Notes: a model not told the origin generated them from the letters alone. A stretch of 64,000 nucleotides of DNA from Atherix ibis (GCA_958298945.1 OY282605.1:119346267-119410266); one strand, 5' to 3'. Shown: positions 20,601 to 31,372, counted from the stretch's first letter. Program-made: numbers and translations.

Positions 20601-22511
20601 TAAATTATAAAATTGTGTTTCATTTAAAAGTTATTAAAAAAAAAAACTTCGACCTGAAACATAAAAGGCATCTTATATTAAATACACAGATTCAAATTTA
20701 ACGAACTGCCACAAGCGGCTCAGAAAGCGCCCTCCCCCAACCTTGGTTATAAATTCTGGATCAAATCAAAATTAAATGGTAAATAAAATACGTTGAAGAC
20801 GTACGCGCAACTAAAATAAAGAACGTATCGACGCATTATGCACGTGCGTGAGCTACGGTTATGGCATAGTTTGCAGTCGTTAGTCCCGGAATCTCTTAGC
20901 TTCAATTGAATTATGAATTGACATAGGAGCAAGTGAGAGACTATAACTGCTGCAGTAATTATGATGTCGTGCGTCAGCAGTAAGCGTTTTGTCCGTTTAT
21001 TTTTGTACTACTGCAGAAGTGGGCACTCATGCGGTTTTTCCACGCACATCTTTTGTGCGATGTATTTTCTTCAATTTTGTTTTAATTGTATTTTTCTAAT
21101 CTAAAACATTTATTTCGCTTCTAAAATAAATTTGCCTCAGTATTAATGCGTGAATTTTGCAAATATGTGCGTCCACTCATAGTATTTGCTTCAATAAAAA
21201 CTAATACAGGCCTTACACGATGCAATAGGTTTATATCTCGTCGACTTGTTGCGATCACATGATTTTTAATGATAATTTCGAAATATGTATTAGGCAGGAT
21301 TTAGATCTGGGGAATTCCACAATTAAGTACATCCAGGAAAAATTCTCACCAATTGCAAGGGATTTTAATTAAATGCTAATAATTGATCACCCAAATTAAA
21401 AACAAATGCAATAGGACAATTTATAAGTTTGGTTTTTTTTAAGAAATGGGTAGAAGAACATGTCTTATAAAATTTTTGATCGTAATAAATTAATTTGTTA
21501 TAATTACAAAGACAATATTGTATGGTGTATATTCTGCTTTAGGTCTCTTTCTGCATAATAAAAACTCTATATTTTTAATATTATTTTTGTTAAATATCGA
21601 TCTAACAATATGTTTCTGAGAACATTATTAATTATGGTTTATTTTAGCCGTTGTTTGAGTTTCAATAAAACTAAGATCTTGTGTAAGAGTAGAAGTGGAT
21701 TAACAACCTACGCGTTAAGATGATATTATAACTCATGAAATCACTATAACGTATGATTAAAAAACAATTTAATAATAATAAAAAAGAAAATTCCCAATTC
21801 TACACGAATATAGCGTTTCACAAAAATACTTCTACGAAAAATATATTGTACTTTTTTTCTGTTTTTTATTGTAAAATATTTTTTTTATTGAAAAAAGGAA
21901 TAGATTTTAATCAAATAAGAAATGATTCTAAATTTTTTAAACACAGATTTTAATGTTTTTCTCCAAAAATTCTACTTTTCAGATTTAACGTATTTTAAGA
22001 AAGCAATTTTGTTAGCCACTATATTCTTGTAACTAACTGTATATTATTGTAAATATGTACAATAAATAAATTTAAAAAAAAATACCAAAATAAATAAAAA
22101 TCAATTTAATCTTAAATGGAAAAAAATATAAATTTTTCTTCTAACAAAATAGAGTACGCAAAAAATTTCCAAAATTTTTTCAGTTGTAATTAGTTAATTG
22201 TACAATTTTTGCATCAAAATAACTTTTAAATTTTCAAATCTAGTATCAATTTTGAAAAAAAAAAACATTATTTTTATAATTTTTAAAAAAAAAATTTTTG
22301 AAAAATTATTTTTTTCAATATGAAATTTATTGAAAACTTTTGGTTGAACGTTTTTATTTCTTAACTTTTTATGGTTATTAAATGTAGACTTCTCCATCTA
22401 CTTTGCACTTGATCGGAATTAAGAATAATTAATATTTTCCACACTTTAATAATTTTCAATACCTGCGTTAACAAATAAAACAACCGCAACTAATTTCCAA
22501 AAGGTATTCAT
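14603..22511 (-). CDS. Secreted Cys-rich protein, paralog 1 (seven exons)
   Basis: Predicted ~200-residue secreted protein. Exons on the minus strand: 22463-22511, 18218-18291, 18045-18124, 17799-17962, 17619-17715, 14670-14799 and 14603-14611. Phases fit throughout. Introns have GT-AG ends except the last, which uses GC (GCAAGT). Exon 1 gives a signal peptide (MNTFWKLVAVVLFVNA). The mature part starts ASGEDVTDYLDPHVTDEC and has regularly spaced Cys: TDEC, YEKC, ICQKRA, DKC, DTCM, YICN, LQSCG, GKC, RECICDF, QWC and the final ECK. The pattern and length recall the insect 27-kDa hemolymph glycoprotein (DUF1397) family; this is tentative. Conservation of every exon and splice site with paralog 2 supports a real gene. 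Intron 5 hosts a mariner and intron 1 about 3 kb of transposon debris. Confidence 0.78.
15832..17126 (-). mobile_element. Mariner family A copy 2, inserted in intron 5 of paralog 1
   Basis: A 1295-bp element with CGAGGGTCGTTCAATAAGTC ends and TA on both sides (15830-15831, 17127-17128). The paralogous intron in copy 2 of the duplication has the uninterrupted site GAAAATAATATAAAAAATT with the empty TA at 25848-25849. The insertion therefore followed the segmental duplication. It lies antisense to nothing coding: both it and the host gene are on the minus strand. Confidence 0.93.
15894..16943 (-). pseudogene. Mariner family A transposase with a single nonsense codon
   Basis: From the ATG at 16943 the frame matches the 349-residue family A transposase, with both HTH domains, the first Asp (VDETW) and the region up to LLQRLS. 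There TAG at 16245-16247 replaces the GAG of other copies. Beyond it the frame continues intact through LHQDNARVHT and SPDLAPSDYF to EK and a normal stop. One base change would account for the inactivation, so this is a young copy. Confidence 0.93.
18494..18571 (+). repeat. tRNA-like sequence (degenerate, SINE-head type), copy 1
   Basis: A perfect box B (GGTTCGAATCC, 18549-18559) lies in a paired T arm GTGGG/CCCAC. About 46 bases upstream is a poor box A-like sequence starting TAGCACAG. The acceptor stem pairs only partly (TGCC with GGCA). It sits in intron 1 of paralog 1 and is duplicated at 27433-27510. Better read as an old tRNA-derived retroposon head or tRNA relic than a working tRNA. 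Confidence 0.5.
19080..19860 (+). pseudogene. Decayed mariner (MLCIWWDQ/RYRTQ type)
   Basis: Plus-strand fragments of another mariner. QENWVANKLKPRDVKRR precedes EQLLQ and HIVTGGEKWLHYDNP, where Gly replaces the first catalytic Asp. After a deletion come GESIAGARYRTQFMSLSRA, then QYEQRHD, LKWDVVPYPPNSPDIAPS and YYLFRSMTRGL. The second Asp region (normally LQHDNARPH) is deleted. Stops separate the pieces and no terminal repeats are seen. It is part of the DNA found only in copy 1 of the segmental duplication. Confidence 0.7.
20120..20685 (+). pseudogene. DD41D-type element, 3' fragment (carries the empty site)
   Basis: The 3' half of the same family as 1732-4079. WFQQEGATLHIARATMQLL-like sequence (about 20245-20305) is followed by DWPQRSPDLNPSEFFV and a C-terminal region ending near 20540. 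The 3' end resembles the 3' repeat of the first copy (AACATAAAAGGCATCTT). At 20290 it reads CGTGCTACAATGCAACTT with no insertion, where the first copy is split by a mariner at the same TA. Upstream, a 30-40 bp segment (GAATTGGATTAATTTGGCCT) is tandemly repeated near 20175-20240. Confidence 0.7.
20690..22180. other. Intron 1 sequence of paralog 1 without recognisable feature
   Basis: Unique DNA absent from copy 2 of the segmental duplication. A moderately GC-richer stretch at 20690-21060 may be the end of an unrecognised repeat, but I find neither coding motifs nor terminal repeats. 21750-21960 is A/T-rich with a meaningless open frame. Confidence 0.35.
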
Positions 22512-22660
22512 GATTTTTACAATTTTTTGGTATAAATTTTATCGAATAAGAACTATTTTTTTTAATTTGAATTTATGGATTTCTGGAGCACTCACTAATT
22601 AATCAAAACACAACAAAATCACCACCAAATGCGACTATTTCAAATTTTATGTTCAGCCGG

Positions 22661-22668
22661 TATTTATG
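22661..22668 (-). promoter_or_regulatory. Candidate TATA box of paralog 1
   Basis: CATAAATA on the minus strand about 150 bases upstream of the exon 1 ATG. The same motif and spacing are kept upstream of paralog 2 at 28321-28328. Inferred from position and conservation only. Confidence 0.35.
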
Positions 22669-22679
22669 CCATTCGATTA

Positions 22680-23480
22680 TGTTGGTGGGGAGTGGTAATT
22701 ATTCGTTTCAGATTATACATTCAATATGGGAGATAAATGTATGCGAATTTATTTTGGAATTTTTTTTTTTGTGTATCTTTAAAGAGAATATTGCAAGAAA
22801 AAAGTGAATTACTAAAATACTTGCCAATATAATCTATGTTACTAAGCGTTTCTGCTAATTTAATCAAGAAATATTTATATAAATTTGAACTGTGCTCATT
22901 ATTGTTAATAATTTGTAAATGATCTTTTCATCAACCTTTGAGGACTCCTAGGATATCCTACTGGTTTGATTTTTCGGGTAAATCAGAGTTATTTGGCAGA
23001 TCTTCCCCACCAAATTCCACTATTTTGCTTTCCAATTTTATTCGTAAAATTGTAAGTATTTTGTATGTTTTTTACGCTATGCGGATGTGAGGATCCTGTC
23101 GTTTCGAGTTTTGAACCTACAATACCCCCGCCCTCCTTCATTCCTACCTATCATCAGCTCCCTTAGAACTTGATGCTCGTTAGTCTTCTCTTCCTCATCA
23201 TCTTTCCTACTGCGTCTTTTCTGAACCTTAAAATTAACCCCCACTGATTTACGCCGTTTCTGTCAATTTTGCATCAGCTAAATTCAGCATTTTGTGAAAA
23301 ACTGATTTGAACATTTCTCTTTTCGCCACCAGTAATTTGTTGAGATATTTTTCTGGATGATTTTTCTAGAATTATATATCATGTATGCTAATCCAAAAAA
23401 AATCACTACCATTGATCGTATTCAGATTTGTGTTTTTTTTATCTGTTTGCTTTTTCATGTTTTTATTTTTGACAGATCAC
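22680..23480. other. Upstream region of paralog 1, duplicated, no firm gene
   Basis: Aligned with 28330-29100 of copy 2. Minus-strand fragments such as ESKIVE.G..DLPNN.DLPE (about 22960-23030; the copy 2 counterpart is 28561-28743) look like remains of coding sequence but have a stop in copy 1 and no recognised domain. Confidence 0.3.
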
Positions 23481-23990
23481 GAATGACACGTGACGTGTGT
23501 CAAAGTCAAAAGTGCTCAATTAGCATTGTCATTTCATCATGGAAAGGCGTACATTGACGAAAATGCTTACAAATTATTAAATTTTAATATCAAAATTCAT
23601 AATCGACCTGCTGAGCAAACAATTGAAGCCATAGTGAAAAAATGTCGCAGCAATTGCGATTGTGTTACTCGACTATGTGGAAGATTTTACGCAAGGAACT
23701 TGGTCTGAAAGCTTATGAAATACAGCTCCTGCAAGAACTAAAGCCGAACAACAACCTGCCTAAGCGTCGAATTTTTGTGGTTAAAAAATTGTACCTCTCG
23801 CAAGGATCACTTGAAACGTATTTGTGACATGAAATAATCTTTAAAAAGTAAATGGCAACCATTGATTTATCGAATCAATTTAAACGATATACAAAACTAT
23901 CAATTTAAATATTTATGATCATAAATAAAAAGAATTAATTTTTACATTAGAACGGAATTATTAAATTAGTCGTTGTACGTTTGAGTTTTA
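23480..23990 (+). pseudogene. DD41D-type transposase N-terminal remnant, copy in duplication 1
   Basis: Plus-strand remnant: MERRTLTKML, then KFIIDLLSKQ-like sequence, then after a deletion QQLRLCYS.MWKILRKELGLKAYEIQLLQELKPNNNLPKRR (in parts). The IQLVQELKPN motif is the hallmark that follows the second HTH of DD41D-type transposases. No catalytic domain. Twin of 29110-29720. Confidence 0.65.
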
Positions 23991-24380
23991 CTTGGAAAAT
24001 AAATGAAATATTTTAAAATGAAATAAATACAATAATATTTTTTTAAACCATTCTATAGTGCCCAGTTTATCAGTTTAAATATTAAAACAAAATAACACAA
24101 TTTACTGTTAAAAACAATTCAAACACGATAACCAAGCATCTTCACATACTTTTGATTATATAAAATGAAAAACTCTTGCAAATTTTAATTATAAGACCGC
24201 CTTTTACTCTTTCAACGTTAAAAATGTTGACGTAAAATGAAAAAGATAACAAAACAAATACGATTTTTTTTAACCAGAAAAACTTTTAATTTAATTTAAA
24301 TGAAAAAATTTTGTAAATGCCGCAAGTACTGCTGTCATGAAGATCACAAGTAAGGGCATATGGACCATTTGTGATGAGCC

Positions 24381-27300
24381 TTATTTGCACTGTAAATAAA
24401 CCAAGAAAAAAATAAATATAAATAAAATAAATTGGACAATTAATTTGAATGTAACTTGCCTCAAAGTCATCAGTGGTAATGAAATTTTTTCGAACATAAT
24501 CAACAGCATTGATCACAGATTGGGTGAAGCTATTTTCTGAGATGACAGGCCGGTTTATGCACCATTGGAAATCGTTAACAAAATTGCAACTATAATTATA
24601 AAGAAATTAATAATTTAGTATTTTTTTATTTATTAATAATAAACATTTTAAAACTTAATAGTTTCTATATTTGAAAACAGCCCTTAATTTTTCATATGAC
24701 TTTTATTCTAGATAATATACACTAATTTAAGTGGTAATTATTGGGTAATAATCACGTTCTCAACAAAGGAAGCTCGAAAGCTACAAACCGTTTGGAACTT
24801 CGAAGTGTCCTAATTAGGGTTTCTTAAATTTTTAATACTCACTTATGGGAATATGTATTTTTTGTTAATATTGTATATTGAAGTTTTTCCAATCCGCTTA
24901 TAGATTTTGTATTTCTAGGTAAATCCTATTTGCTAATTTTTGAGTGTCTTTTGTTATTATAGTACGAATACGAGTTATCCTTAAGGTGATCATTGGACAT
25001 ATTTTTATGCATTTATTAATCAGTTTACCAAACTATTATTGTTAATTATTATTTTTTTAAACGCTCTTAACGAATCAGTTCTGTTACGAGTAAAATGCTT
25101 TTGGAATTAGGAGATGATCGACCTTTATTTTGTAAAAGGATATCAATCATTATTGAATTTAATTTGTTTAATTACAAATTTTTCTGTTTAATTACAGAAA
25201 AAGGCTTCTTTCGAAATTTTACTATGAAATGGTTCGTTTTGCACGTTTCAGATCAATTAGAATCTGCATTAGATATTTTTATTCTATTAATATTTGAAAG
25301 AATTTCTATAGTGTTGGATGTCTTTAAAGATCCGAAAGTACTGACATAATTATAAATTATCTTTGATTAAAGATCATATCATTTATTAAATATAATATAT
25401 TTGGGCAGACATAAAAAAAAATATTAAAAGGCAAAAAAATAATTTTCTGAACGCACCAAATTATTGGATAATTTTGGGAAAAAACCTTTTTCACTTCTCC
25501 CCTCATAACCAACATTAACTCTTTCATTTTAAGATAGCATACTTGATTTTAATAAAATTATATATTAATTGGTCTTGTTGTTTAGCATAACCGAACTAGA
25601 AGACTCTATGCGTTTTATAAAAGAGTACATAAAATATATTTAAAATATGTGAGACATATTCAGTCACTAGCACCGATTGTTATTCATTATTATTGAGGCA
25701 AATACATGACATGACTTCGGTTAAAAAATTGATTGAATATTTTTCGTGGTGTCCTGATTCCCGACCATAATGCACCTTTATTTATCGTTCAAATATCCTT
25801 AAAATACTGCATTAAAAAAGCTGTAAAAATTGAACTTTTTTAGAAAATAATATAAAAAATTATCAACTTTTTAGGATTTTTGTTATCTAACTACTGATTT
25901 TTATCAATATTTCCTATAATAATTACACAATTTCCTATTTTAATTATCTTAATAATTGTACCAAAATTATTTAATTCATTTTTAGATAAGAAAATAATAA
26001 AAATATTGTTGAAAAAAAATTAAAATAATATAAATTTTACAATGTCAACAATAATAATTTAAAAATGAACAAAATAAGTTAAAAATTAAAATAAAAATAA
26101 AAATGAAATAAAAATAATAAAAAAATTAAAGAAAATTAATAAAAAATTATTGAAATATGCATTGTTAAAAACAAAATATGGCAACACTTTGGCCAGTGCA
26201 TGTTCGTTCTGTCATATTGAAGTGTCGAACAGTCAGTCCAGTTAGAACATTCAAACAAACAACGTATAAATAAAACCGCTCCATAAAAGCGAGCATTTTT
26301 TTTGTCATAAATCGTTTTGTTTTTTCAATTTGTCTACATTATTTACTACGTACATCTTGGAAATCCAATAAAAATAAAAATAAAAATAAAACAAAATATA
26401 AAAAGCAAAATAGAAAATAATTAATTTCAATGTTCTTATGCACTCGTTTAAAATTATTTAGAAATTTTCATGTATTTTTAGTTAAAACGATTTAAAAAGG
26501 AAATAATTTTATTAAAAATGAGCAAATTGAAGAAAAAATAATAATAAAAACGCATCTTACTTGCATCCTCGAGCGCCGGCAGTTGCGTTATTCCTAATGC
26601 ATGTACGAAATCCGTCTGAAGTAATTTGTGCACAACCCTGGTAACTGAAAAAATGATCTGTAAGGAATCCAAATTATAGTCGTCATTATTTTTGTAATAA
26701 ATTTTAATAAAAAAATAGCTTTTTTACACAAAAATTCTCTTTCAGATAAATTGCAAGCATAATCAAAGAAATTTTTAGCAAAATCGTCAAAAACTGTTCC
26801 GGTTTCCTTGTATTCAGTTTTCATGCACGTATCGAAAGTTCCCTTAAATATTGCCAAGCATTTGTCGGTATCAGCTCGTTTTTGACATATCCTAAAATAG
26901 TGAAATTCGAAAGAGAAAAAAATTAATTTTCTTATTTAGGGCGGAAAAATTGATTTTCATTTTACGATTGAAAAAATACTATAGGAGGTGAAACGTTTGG
27001 TTCAGCCACGTTTTCCAAACATTTTTGGCATGCATTTACACTTCTCTAAAAGTAGAAAATAAAACAGAAAAAACTATATTTATTAGAATAATATTATTTT
27101 TATTTAGATTTTGGTCCATCCAGGGCCAATATACAAACCGGTATGTCGTGATTTTTAATGCATTCATCTGTTATGTATGGATCCAAAAAATCAGTTACAT
27201 CCTCGCCAGAAGCTAAAAAAATTATTTTATTTACAATTTCTTTCTGATTGTTTATTTTATGAGTGCGGTTATCTTTCAAACAAAGTCAAATAATGTTTAT

Positions 27301-28187
27301 TATCTTCTCAAATTTGTGTAAATTTTACTTTAACTAGTATATAATGGCATAATTCAGCAAAGCAAAAGAAGAAGAAATATCCCGCAAAAAAGTATTGTTA
27401 AATATTTTCAAACGAACAATAATTATTTATAGTGCCGACCCGGTAGCATAGTCCTTAGCATACTGGACTACCATCCATCGCATCGTTGGTTCGAATCCCA
27501 CTGAGGTATGGTCCTACGCTAATTCCCAAAAACCACTTTTCCTTCTATTTATACTTTAATTTGCTTATCCCGGTATTTTTTGTCACCAAATTTCCTTTAG
27601 TTTCATGACGCTTAGAATATTCATTTCAGTAGTAATGTTACTTGAAATTATGACCAAAAAAAATTATTTATAGAGAAAACAAAAATTAACCAATAATTTT
27701 GGACATCAACAAAAAGAGACAATCCTAATACTTAAATTGAAAAACAATACAAAAAAAAATTATATTTTAAGGAAACTTGTAGAAAATACCAATTTATTTA
27801 GTAATAAGCATTACGAACAATTCTAGTAGAAAAGAAGATTTACTTTTACTTGTATTTCCTAATACCATTCCTATAATAGTTATTATAATTTTTAAAACAA
27901 TTTTCAGTTGTAATTAATTAATTATTGCATCAAAATAACTTTTAAATTTTCAAATCTAGTATAAACTTAGAAAAATACGTAATATTTTTAATAATTTGAA
28001 ATTTATCGAAAACTTTTGGTTGAACGTTTTTATTTCTTAACTTTTTATGGTTATTAAATGTAGAATTTTCCATCTACTTTGCACTTGATCGGAATTAAGA
28101 ATAATTAATATTTTCCACACTTTAATAATTTTCAATACCTGCGTTAACAAATAAAACGACCGCAATTAATTTCCAAAAGGTATTCAT
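24381..28187 (-). CDS. Secreted Cys-rich protein, paralog 2 (seven exons)
   Basis: Same structure as paralog 1. Exons on the minus strand are 28139-28187, 27139-27212, 26966-27045, 26728-26891, 26561-26657, 24460-24589 and 24381-24389, each equal in length to its counterpart. Exon 1 encodes MNTFWKLIAVVLFVNA, a signal peptide; the mature part starts ASGEDVTDFLDPYITDEC. Exons 2, 3 and 5 are the most diverged (RSVNACQKCLENVAEPN; YQGCAQITSDGFRTC). Exons 4 and 6 are nearly identical to paralog 1. Extra Cys occur in exon 2 (PVC region is intronic by the chosen donor) and exon 3 (NACQKC). The last intron again has a GC donor, and the last exon adds only Cys-Lys-stop. No frame lesion is seen, so both paralogs look functional. 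Family assignment (DUF1397/27-kDa hemolymph type) is tentative. Confidence 0.78.
25591..25770. mobile_element. 180-bp insertion with CATAA direct repeats in intron 5 of paralog 2
   Basis: Absent from the aligned place in copy 1 (about 15748). It is flanked by CATAA at 25586-25590 and 25766-25770, consistent with a 5-bp target duplication. It contains TTTTATAAAAG and a pyrimidine-A start-like TCAGTC, so a short LTR-like or other retroelement fragment is possible. Identity unknown. Confidence 0.45.
26160..26400. other. Copy 2-specific insertion in intron 5, possible solo LTR
   Basis: About 200 bp not present in copy 1. It carries CAGTCAGTCCAGTTAG, TATAAATAAAACCGCTC and a downstream CCAATAAAAATAAA. 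The layout is promoter-like followed by a polyadenylation-like signal, as in a short LTR, but I cannot define ends or a target duplication. Confidence 0.3.
27433..27510 (+). repeat. tRNA-like sequence (degenerate), copy 2
   Basis: Counterpart of 18494-18571 in intron 1 of paralog 2. Box B GGTTCGAATCC (27488-27498) is perfect; the T arm is weakened by GTTGG opposite CCCAC. Box A-like TAGCATAG is upstream. Confidence 0.5.
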
Positions 28188-28320
28188 GATTTTTACTATT
28201 TTTTAGTAAGAACTAATTTTTTAAATTCGAATTTATGTATTTCTGGAGCACTCACTAATTAATTAATCCACACCAAAATCACCACCAAACGCGACTAATT
28301 TAAATTTTATATACAGCCTG

Positions 28321-28328
28321 TATTTATG
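28321..28328 (-). promoter_or_regulatory. Candidate TATA box of paralog 2
   Basis: CATAAATA on the minus strand at the position equivalent to 22661-22668, followed by A/C then GGC in both copies. About 135 bases upstream of the ATG. Confidence 0.35.
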
Positions 28329-29109
28329 GCTTTCGATTATGTTGGTGGGGGGGTGGGGGTTCAATGCGTGTTACTGAATGGGGTAAGTATTAGTAATTAT
28401 TCGTTTCAGATTATACATTCAATAAGGGAAATAAGTGTATGCAATATATTTTGGAATTTTGTTTGTCGTGAATCTTTAAAAAAAATATTACAAGAAAATA
28501 TTAAATTACTAGACTACTTGCCAATATAATCTTTGTTACTAAGCGTTTTTGCTGATTTGGTCAAGAAATATTTACACAAATTTGAACTATGCTGATTATT
28601 GTTAATTGTTTGTAGACGATTTCGTAATCAACCTTTGAGGACATAGAATTGACTCCTAGGTTATCTTGCCGGATTGAGTTTTCGGGTAAATCAAAGTTAT
28701 TTGGCAGATCTTTCCTACCAAGTTCCACTATTTTGCTTTCCATTTTTATTGGTAAAATTGTAAGTATTTTGTATGTTTTTATTCTATGCGGATGTGAGGA
28801 CCCTATCGTTTTGAATTTTGAATCTACAGTCCTCCTCCCACTTCATTTCTACCTATGATCCCTTAAAATTAACCCCCACTGATTTACGCCGTTTCTATAA
28901 TTTTGCATCAACTAAATTCAGCATTTTGTGAAAAACTGATTTGAACATTTCTCTTTTCGCCACCAGTAATTTGTTGAGATATTTTTCTGGATGATTTTTC
29001 TAGAATTATATATCATGAATGGTAATTCAGAAAAATCACTACCATTGGCCGTATTCAGATTTGTTTTTTTATCTGTATGCTTTTTCATGTTTTTAATTTT
29101 GACAGATCA

Positions 29110-29720
29110 CGAATGACACGTGACGTGTGTCAAAGTCAAAAGTGCTCAATTAGCATTGTCATTTCATCATGGAAAGGCGTACATTGACGAAAATGCTGAC
29201 AAATTATTAAATTTTAATATCAAAATTCATAATCGACCTGCTGAGCAAACAATTGAAACCATAGTGAAAACATTTTACAGCAATTTTACGCCATTGGACA
29301 TCAAACCACCAACCCGTGTTCGTACAGAGGAAAATATTGCTGCCGTTGATGAAGACCGTCGCGGTTCACAGCAATTGCGATTGTGTTACTCGAACATGTG
29401 GAAGATTTTACATAAGAAACTTAGTTTGAAAGCGTATGAAATACAGCTCGTGCAAGAACTAAAGCCGAACAACAACCTGCCTAAGCGTCGAATTTTTGCT
29501 GTTAAAAATTGGACCTCTCGCAAGGATCACTTAAAACGTATTTTTGACATGAAATAATCTTTAACAAGTAAATGGCAACCATTGATTTATCGAATCAATT
29601 TAAACGATATACAAAACTATCAATTTAAATATATAATCATAAATAAAAAGAATTTATTTTTACATTAGAACGAAATTATTAAATTAGTCGTTGTACGTTT
29701 GAGTTTTACTAGGAAAATAA
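29110..29720 (+). pseudogene. DD41D-type transposase N-terminal remnant, copy in duplication 2
   Basis: Longer twin of 23480-23990. It adds the HTH region lost there: FYSNFTPLDIKPPTRVRTEENIA (in parts), AAVDEDRRG, then the MWKILHKKLSLKAYEIQLVQE motif and KPNNNLPKRRIF. It ends after RKDHLKRIFDMK with no DDE domain. The extra block shows that the deletion in the other copy happened after duplication. Confidence 0.68.
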
Positions 29721-29729
29721 AGGATATAA

Positions 29730-30315
29730 TAAAAAATAAAATATAAACGGTATAAATACGTATTATGAAAAAAACAGCGACGAGGACATTTTATTCATAG
29801 TTTTTCAATTCATTCAAAACTTATATACCAGGTACTAAAGTAGAAAATTTCGATATGTATACGTGTACGCATATTGAATTGCCGGAACATATCAACCATA
29901 CGACCCCCCCTCCCCCCATAAATGACCGTTTTAACGATTTTCTTAAACGAAAAATTAAGACATTTTATAATATGAAAAGAGGCGGTTTGATCCTAAAGTA
30001 AAAAAGCAATTAAAGTAGTTTGATTATATTGTATAAACAAAAGGATAAAATGTGCCATCAAATATAAACTTAACTAAGTTTTTTTTTTAAATTTCTTCTG
30101 CTCTGTTATTATTACTTGCCAGCGGAACATGCTTTTTATTAAAAGAGTTGCAATTTGTAACGTCATGAAGAGAAAAATTATCGCACTACAAATATAAATA
30201 AAATGTTTTAACTTATCTTCTGCCACAGTTCTTAACAAATACATCGGATCTCATTACTAGGTATCAAGAAAATATTACCGATAATCTAATAAATTTTTTT
30301 TATGGAGAGCACATT
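29730..30315. other. Intergenic, no recognisable gene
   Basis: AT-rich stretch between the two duplicated regions, with a C-rich run near 29905-29920. Nothing supported. Confidence 0.35.
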
Positions 30316-30403
30316 TAATTTTTCTAGAAAATTCTTTATATACTCGTATGCATACTGACGGACTGAGCAGTATGCATATATGCAGAATTTTCTAGAAAAA
30401 TTA
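30316..30403. repeat. Long near-perfect inverted repeat
   Basis: TAATTTTTCTAGAAAATTCT at the left and its exact complement at the right enclose a second matched block (GCATACTG / CAGTATGC) and a 10-nt loop ACGGACTGAG. The stem is about 36-42 bp with one asymmetric 6-nt bulge. The right half is repeated near 46115-46165, where the left arm is missing. Confidence 0.7.
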
Positions 30404-30719
30404 AAAAACTGCAAATTTTCGATTTTCAAATTCATCAAGAAAATCGCGATCGAGTTTTTATTGCCTTATTTACAGTCATACGCATGCAGAAATGTTTTTA
30501 CAAATGTGTGCTAGCTATATGCATATGTATTAAATCTCTCCTCGCTGGTTGGTATTCAATTGGGGAAATTTTGCTACTCACAACTACTTGTGAGTAGATG
30601 CCAAATGAAACGCAAAATTTACTGACAGAAGTAAAATATAACCTCAAAATAGTGAACAACAATAGTGAGTTTATTAAAGTGAATGTGTTTCGTGCAACTT
30701 TTGAATTTGAGAAATTATA

Positions 30720-31372
30720 ATGGCTAAAAAATGGACCTACCACGAAGGTGAGGCATTAATAAAAGTTTATGCCAACCGAAAAGAGGAACATTTCAAAACG
30801 CAGGACAAGAAACAATTTTGGGAAAATATATTGAAAGATTTAGAGGCGTTAAATGTTCTGGTATGTAATAATAAAAATTTAATTTTATTGTCCGCAAGTA
30901 CAGATAACCAGATTACTTTTATTTAAAGGTGACTCCAACAACAACGGAAAATGTAAAAGTGAAATGGCGTAGTCTCTACCGGGCCTTCAAAAATGTGAAA
31001 AAAAGAGGTACGGGTGTTTCTAAATTTTTACACATGAGCGACATGGAGAAAATATTTCCCAGTGATCCAGAAATATCATCGGAACATTCAGCGTCCGTGG
31101 TGGGAGTACAATCTTATCCAACACTAGCACCTCCGTTAGTGAGAAAACATTCATCTGAATCATCATCATCGAATGTGTCGGAAGAAGAAGTTACGAGGAA
31201 GCGTAAAAAGGAACATATGGCAACGGTAGAAATTAAAAGAAAATATTACGCTGCGAAATTAGAAATAAAAAATAAAAAACTTCAATTATTAAAACAATAT
31301 ATAACCAACAAAGAAACTGATATGGCTGAAATTCGTTGTATTATTTCGAATATATTAAATAAGTTAAATTAA
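30720..31372 (+). CDS. Myb/SANT-like DNA-binding domain protein, copy 1
   Basis: Two exons: 30720-30860 and 30929-31372, with a 68-bp intron (GTATGT...AAAG) in phase 0; 194 residues. The N-terminal half fits a Myb/SANT-like trihelix fold: KKWTYHEGEALIKVY, then FWENILKDLEAL, then NVKVKWRSLYRAFKNVKKR, the three-helix W...L..Y / FW..I / VK.KW..L...F pattern. An acidic-serine linker (SSESSSSNVSEEE) and a basic coiled-coil-like C-terminus (KRKYYAAKLEIKNKKLQLLKQ) follow, as in insect Myb/SANT proteins that dimerise. Encoded inside element E. The paralog at 47246-47904 keeps the frame with amino-acid changes and small indels, suggesting it is or recently was translated. Could be a host gene captured between TIRs. 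Confidence 0.75.

Larger units (their letters stand above)
14216..24010. repeat. Tandem segmental duplication, copy 1
   Basis: Aligns base by base with 24045-29720 except for later insertions. Homology runs 14216-18970 to 24045-27900 and 22180-24010 to 27900-29720. Sequence at about 19000-22180 and the mariner at 15832-17126 are present only in copy 1. The unit contains one complete seven-exon minus-strand gene. Similarity extends through introns and flanks, so the duplication is of DNA, not retroposition. Confidence 0.85.
24045..29720. repeat. Tandem segmental duplication, copy 2
   Basis: Direct repeat of copy 1 (14216-24010) in the same orientation, beginning about 35 bp after copy 1 ends. 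It keeps the compact form of the unit, about 5.7 kb, lacking the mariner and the 3 kb intron 1 insert of copy 1. It has small insertions of its own near 25591-25770 and 26160-26400. Confidence 0.85.

Noticed and set aside
28561..28743. 60-codon minus-strand frame upstream of paralog 2 (ESKIVELGRKDLPNN)
   Set aside because: Partly conserved in copy 1 but interrupted there by a stop, with no plausible splice partners; kept only as a note.
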